DNA of 9,639 nucleotides from Clostridia bacterium (GTDB lineage: Bacteria; Bacillota; Clostridia; Oscillospirales; Acutalibacteraceae): positions 1-9,639 of the forward strand of contig CAAEIM010000189.1 of assembly GCA_900755995.1 (NCBI GenBank), given 5' to 3'. A program made the translations under genes and the position numbers. This document shows positions 7,133-9,639 of this stretch, in pieces; positions within the stretch are counted from its first letter, which is position 1, and every line of letters starts with the position of its first letter. The notes below the pieces were generated by a model. It had not been told where the DNA came from. It did not search any database and saw only the letters and a list, made by a program, of their open reading frames with translations.

Positions 7133-7573
7133 TTATAATTTCTCCTCAAGAAGTTTAATGATTTCTTGAGGGTTATCTCTCATTTTCCATGTTTCTGGTT
7201 GGTGTCTAATTTTACTAGAGATCAAATTATCTCTTAAAAATTTTGTTATTTCTGATTCTGAATATCCATTTAATTTAAGATACTGTTTAACCGAACGAAG
7301 AGCTGCTTGTTGTTTTTCAAACACAAGTCTATCTTCAATTTCTGGTATAGTAAGTCCCCAATGCTCGTTAACAATACGCAAAATAGTTTTGTCATCTACA
7401 TTCGTATCGTATAGTGAGGCAATAGTATTTGCAATGCCAATTTCTATTGCTTCAGAAAAAGCCTCTGCTCCAATTTTATTAAGACTATCTCCATAAATTT
7501 TCAACGCCAAATTTCCGATTGCTTTTCCTCCAGCCTTCATATAATCTATGATGTTATCTTTTGTTATCTTCAT
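7133..7573 (-). CDS. Hypothetical helical protein in the SPFH operon
   Basis: I do not recognise this 146-residue protein. It is mostly helical and soluble. Residues about 1-60 contain a small-residue-rich, amphipathic stretch (AGGKAIGNLALKIYGDSL, then AEAFSEAIEIGIANTIASL) that could pack in a bundle or touch a membrane. A short acidic turn with DKTILRIVNEHWGL follows. The C-terminal half has YLKLNGYSESEITKFLRDN, reminiscent of small three-helix modules, and closes with PQEIIKLLEEKL. The frame opens at GTG 7585, but the start chosen is ATG 7573: the purine-rich GAAAGAGAG (7593-7585) is 11 bases upstream of that ATG and would overlap the GTG. It lies 55 bases after the XRE gene and 18 bases before the zinc-ribbon gene, so it is almost surely co-transcribed with them. 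The coding call is firm; the function is open. Confidence 0.75.
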   Translation of the reverse strand: MKITKDNIIDYMKAGGKAIGNLALKIYGDSLNKIGAEAFSEAIEIGIANTIASLYDTNVDDKTILRIVNEHWGLTIPEIEDRLVFEKQQAALRSVKQYLKLNGYSESEITKFLRDNLISSKIRHQPETWKMRDNPQEIIKLLEEKL

Positions 7574-7628
7574 TTTTATGTACACTCTCTTTCAAATATA
7601 GTATTTATTTAGTCGATGGTTATTCCGA

Positions 7629-7838
7629 TTATAATTCCGTTTTCATAGCATCACATATATCACCAATATTACAATCAAGATACTCACAAATACGCAAAAG
7701 GACAGATAATGCTACCTCTTCGTTTCGCCGAAGCTTCGTCATAGTACCTGTGGCAATATTTAGGTCTTTCCTCAGCGTAGCAGGGGATATTTCTTTTTCA
7801 ATAAGCATTATCCACAGCTTTTTATAGCTTATCCTCAA
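7629..7838 (-). CDS. Small XRE-family (HTH_26-type) transcriptional regulator
   Basis: A 69-residue Cro/CI-like protein that is little more than a DNA-binding domain. The opening ISYKKLWIMLIEKEIS, the recognition region ATLRKDLNIATGTMTKLRRNEEV (about 20-42) and LLRICEYLDCNIGDICD are characteristic of the small XRE proteins of Clostridia and their mobile elements. The start is TTG at 7838: AGGAGG occupies 7852-7847 with 8 bases of spacing to it. A GTG three codons earlier shares its first base with the AGGAGG and cannot use it. Members usually begin M-x-ISYKKLW, which agrees with the TTG. It is the first gene after a perfect promoter that overlaps a 14-bp palindrome, so autoregulation and control of the downstream three genes is the natural reading. 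The target site is inferred. Confidence 0.88.
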   Translation of the reverse strand: MRISYKKLWIMLIEKEISPATLRKDLNIATGTMTKLRRNEEVALSVLLRICEYLDCNIGDICDAMKTEL

Positions 7839-7846
7839 ACTACGCA

Positions 7847-7852
7847 CCTCCT
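7847..7852 (-). promoter_or_regulatory. Shine-Dalgarno site that fixes the TTG start of the XRE gene
   Basis: AGGAGG on the - strand lies 8 bases before TTG 7838 and directly abuts an alternative GTG at 7847-7845. Normal ribosome spacing therefore selects TTG. Confidence 0.75.
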
Positions 7853-7877
7853 ACTCACAATGCTATAACTTAGCTTT

Positions 7878-7906
7878 ATTATATAAATTTATATCCACCT
7901 TGTCAA
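7878..7906 (-). promoter_or_regulatory. Perfect-consensus sigma-A promoter of the XRE-SPFH operon
   Basis: On the - strand TTGACA (7906-7901) and TATAAT (7883-7878) match consensus at all twelve positions with exactly 17 bases between them. Transcription should begin near 7871, giving a leader of about 33 bases before the XRE start. A promoter this strong driving a regulator-led operon normally needs repression, which fits the overlapping palindrome. Confidence 0.92.
7881..7894. promoter_or_regulatory. 14-bp palindrome within the promoter, candidate XRE operator
   Basis: ATATAAATTTATAT is a perfect 14-bp palindrome that covers half of the -10 box and the adjoining spacer. Binding there would block RNA polymerase. 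It consists only of A and T, so chance occurrence in AT-rich DNA must be allowed for, but its position is apt for an XRE dimer. Confidence 0.45.
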
Positions 7907-7928
7907 GAATTATAATTAAAATAATAGA

Positions 7929-7956
7929 CAAAATTCGCAACTTTTTGCGAATTTTG
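7929..7956. terminator. 12-bp perfect hairpin between the DUF6076 gene and the XRE promoter
   Basis: CAAAATTCGCAA (7929-7940) and TTGCGAATTTTG (7945-7956) are exact complements around a 4-base loop. On the - strand it follows the DUF6076 stop by about 180 bases and precedes the XRE promoter, with a T-rich stretch after it (TCTATTATTTT). It is best read as a terminator insulating the operon from upstream transcription. An operator role is possible, since it lies about 20 bases upstream of the -35 box. Confidence 0.55.
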
Positions 7957-8042
7957 CCTCTGTGAATTTAGTGAAGTCATAATCACATTTTGTATCCTTA
8001 AATATAATCAATTTGTGAGCATATATTGCTATAATCTTACCA

Positions 8043-8057
8043 ACTCAAAATTTGAGT
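8043..8057. repeat. Short inverted repeat in the intergenic region
   Basis: ACTCAAA and TTTGAGT form a perfect 15-base inverted repeat around one central A. It stands alone in the non-coding bases downstream of the DUF6076 gene. It is too short of loop to be a hairpin terminator and could be a protein-binding site or chance. Nothing else recognisable lies in 7960-8133. Confidence 0.25.
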
Positions 8058-8133
8058 CTCAGTAAACAAAGATAAGCTAAGAGACCGCTGAAAAGTTTGT
8101 GTATCAAATTGATTAAATTTTCTGGTCTGTAAT

Positions 8134-8757
8134 TTAATGCTTCCTATTCCTATTTTGAAAGCAACTCTCCATCCAATTGATAAAATCTTCCTCTGCCAGC
8201 TTACCATCCATACATTCATTTCTTTTTGTCATAGCCTCATATTTCCACTTCTTAAAATCATCCTCAAGGATAGTGTGTGCCTTAACTCTGGCGGAATATC
8301 TCTTGTAATACTTGTTATAAATCTTAATGGCGGCGTTGTCCGCCATTTTCTTTTTGTAGTTTTCAAGCGCCATAATATCCTGACAGTTCCGTGTTTCACC
8401 CTCTGCGATTCTATCACAGTAATTTGTGTTGTAATTGCCTTTCATAATGAAATACTTACCACAGCGTTTGCATTTTCTGAAACGGATATCCTGTTCAAGC
8501 ATTTTTGTAAATTCAAGTTCAAGTGCTTTCCTGATGTTCCTGAATTTATAACTTGTATTAGGGGAAATAGGAAAGCGACAGAACACTTCCATTTCGGCAT
8601 CACTTAAATTATATTTCTTTTGAAATTCCTTATGCTGGTCAGTTGGCTCATATTCATTCATAACTCTGCTGAGAAAATCCTCACAAGATAAATGAATTGG
8701 CAGGATATTTCCATTGGGATTGCTTCTGCTGTAACTAAAGTACTCCTCTCTGAATTG
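8134..8757 (-). CDS. DUF6076 protein, C-terminal part with zinc finger, in the shifted frame
   Basis: This is the C-terminal portion of the split DUF6076 gene. The frame is open from just after a stop at 8760-8758 and reads FREEYFSYSRSNPNGN before the first ATG at 8661. From that ATG 175 residues follow, but no ribosome binding site precedes it, which argues that it is a continuation and not a separate gene. Counting from that ATG, Cys64-x2-Cys67, Cys82 and Cys93 in KCKRCGKYF, NTNYCDRIAEGET and RNC form the zinc-binding motif that I recall from DUF6076 proteins (C-x2-CGKYF, YNT-x-YC, IAPGET). A basic helical tail ends the protein. The function of the family is unknown; the finger suggests nucleic acid or protein binding. 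Confidence is high that this is coding by origin, lower that it is expressed. Confidence 0.75.
   Translation of the reverse strand, partial: QFREEYFSYSRSNPNGNILPIHLSCEDFLSRVMNEYEPTDQHKEFQKKYNLSDAEMEVFCRFPISPNTSYKFRNIRKALELEFTKMLEQDIRFRKCKRCGKYFIMKGNYNTNYCDRIAEGETRNCQDIMALENYKKKMADNAAIKIYNKYYKRYSARVKAHTILEDDFKKWKYEAMTKRNECMDGKLAEEDFINWMESCFQNRNRKH
8735..8752 (-). other. Frame break in the DUF6076 gene, resembling a +1 recoding site
   Basis: In the upstream frame the codons are CAG AGA GGA GTA CTT TAG. The downstream frame is +1 relative to it and reads TTT AGT TAC across the stop. AGAGGAG (8749-8743) resembles a Shine-Dalgarno sequence and stands 2 bases before CTT and the stop. This is close to the layout of the release-factor-2 gene, where a Shine-Dalgarno-like element precedes CTT TGA by 3 bases. 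A 2-base deletion in the GAGAG run, or a 1-base insertion, would give the same break; removing it restores ...IQREEYFSYSRS. Confidence 0.55.
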
Positions 8758-9639
8758 TCAGAGGTTGATTATGAATTATTTTATAAAGATAATACCTCTC
8801 AGCCGGCTTAATTTTCTCCATTACCTCCGGATAAAAGTCCTCGTCAAAACAGAATTTAATTAGTTCCTTATACTCATTCTGTAATGTAAGCAGATAGTTG
8901 TGATACCACCTCAAACCTTCAACGGGTAAGTTTTCTTTCAAAAACACAGGAGGACAAATTGCTGAGTATAAAGAAGCATTTGCTATATTCTCAATAAAAA
9001 GTTTGCTGTCTGTATATTTGAAAAACATTTCAACATTTTCCTGATTACAGTTGTATATTTTTTCAGGTTTTTCATTAAATTCAAAGCTCCGTTTCTCTTC
9101 ATTGGCCTTAATCAAGCTGTCAAAAGCAGAAACAAATCCGTAGCTTTCTTCAAATGGTGTTTTAAAGTCTGCATAGATAAAATCAAGTATCCCCTCACCT
9201 ATTTGCAGGTCAATTACTGCACCACTCAGCACATTATGAAGCGGCGCTTCTTTTTTAATTTCATATTCATCCTTAAGATCTTGAAAATACTTGTCACTCT
9301 CATACCAGTCAATGCTATATTTTGTAGAGAAATGTTCTCGCAAGGCTTTGTTTTTCTCTAAGCCTTCAACTCTATTTTGTTCATCATCAGCTATATCTTC
9401 ATTAGACAAAATATCAGGATGAACCTCTCTAAGTGAGCGTTCAAGTTCTTCAAATTCATCAATGGCATCTTTCATTGAAAGTTCTTCATTAGCCCTATCA
9501 ACTTTAATTGAAAACAATTTCGAGTCAGGATCGAATGATGCAAAGTTAATGAAGAAATCATAGTACACATAGCTGTTGCTTTGCCTTGCAATATTATATT
9601 TTTCGTATTCTGTATGTTTATATTCCGAGTAATCTTTCT
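8735..9639 (-). CDS. DUF6076 protein, N-terminal part, 5' end outside the window
   Basis: The frame is open on the - strand from the window edge (9639) to a TAG at 8737-8735. A GTG at 9568 could serve as a start but has no ribosome binding site, and 23 further in-frame sense codons precede it up to the edge (...DYSEYKHTEYEKYNIARQ), so the true start is probably beyond the window. The visible part is acidic and helical, rich in Glu, Lys and aromatic residues (YYDFFINFASFDPDSKLF; ELERSLREVHPDILSNED), without membrane segments or a recognised catalytic motif. It ends KPAERYYLYKIIHNQPLTIQ-RGVL, where homology passes into the +1 frame, which carries the DUF6076 zinc finger. With the frame joined, the protein would have about 500 residues inside the window. 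No functional partner is visible. It is either frameshifted (pseudogene or sequence error) or recoded. Confidence 0.7.
   Translation of the reverse strand, partial: KDYSEYKHTEYEKYNIARQSNSYVYYDFFINFASFDPDSKLFSIKVDRANEELSMKDAIDEFEELERSLREVHPDILSNEDIADDEQNRVEGLEKNKALREHFSTKYSIDWYESDKYFQDLKDEYEIKKEAPLHNVLSGAVIDLQIGEGILDFIYADFKTPFEESYGFVSAFDSLIKANEEKRSFEFNEKPEKIYNCNQENVEMFFKYTDSKLFIENIANASLYSAICPPVFLKENLPVEGLRWYHNYLLTLQNEYKELIKFCFDEDFYPEVMEKIKPAERYYLYKIIHNQPLTIQRGVL

Noticed and set aside
7848..8133. Search for a small RNA, tRNA or riboswitch in the longest intergenic region
   Set aside because: No tRNA fold, no recognisable riboswitch core and no conserved RNA motif was seen beyond the two inverted repeats listed.
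8112..8138. ATTAAATT / AATTTAAT inverted repeat overlapping the DUF6076 stop
   Set aside because: The stem is AT-only with an 11-base loop, too weak for a terminator and expected by chance in such AT-rich sequence.
8137..8607. Open + strand frame of 156 residues opposite the DUF6076 zinc-finger part
   Set aside because: The - strand frame carries the DUF6076 zinc motif. The + strand product is low-complexity hydrophobic sequence with no RBS.
1..9639. CRISPR array, insertion sequence or attachment site
   Set aside because: No regularly spaced direct repeats, transposase, integrase or flanking terminal repeats were found on either strand.

Overview
The window looks like chromosomal DNA from a low-GC Gram-positive anaerobe of the Clostridia (Oscillospiraceae/Lachnospiraceae-like). 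The support is the AT-rich sequence, strong AGGAGG-type ribosome binding sites, use of GTG and TTG starts, and families typical of gut Clostridia (DUF6809, DUF6076, the CmpB-like membrane family, HTH_26-type XRE regulators). This assignment is inferred from content; there is no rRNA or other marker gene.

Layout. Left part (1-2720, + strand): a TetR-family regulator closed by a clear intrinsic terminator, then an oleate hydratase gene with its own plausible promoter, a strong RBS and a hairpin behind it. The pairing suggests a fatty-acid-responsive detoxification unit. Middle part (2869-4994, + strand): a five-helix CmpB-like membrane protein and a membrane-anchored alpha/beta hydrolase 18 bases apart, hence probably one transcript. 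A small DUF6809 protein and a terminator follow, and the terminator also separates these genes from the convergent operon on the other strand.

Right part (5129-7906, - strand): a four-gene operon read leftward from a perfect-consensus promoter (TTGACA, 17 bases, TATAAT). The order is a 69-residue XRE regulator with a TTG start, an unrecognised 146-residue helical protein, a double-zinc-ribbon protein, and an SPFH/stomatin-like protein that ends in a GYF_2 domain. A 14-bp perfect palindrome overlaps the promoter and is the obvious candidate operator for the XRE protein. The zinc-ribbon plus SPFH pairing recalls the Bacillus YdjG/YdjI membrane-stress proteins, but no PspA is present. This operon is the best candidate here for an undescribed system.

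Far right (8134-9639, - strand): a DUF6076 gene whose 5' end runs off the window. It is split into two frames by a +1 offset. The break sits at AGAGGAG-TA-CTT-TAG, which resembles the +1 recoding site of prfB, although an ordinary indel in a GA run explains it equally well. No tRNA, rRNA, CRISPR array, insertion sequence or riboswitch was recognised. Bases 1-199 hold only AT-rich sequence with one short inverted repeat. The 7839-8133 gap holds the operon promoter, its palindrome, a 12-bp hairpin and a second short inverted repeat.
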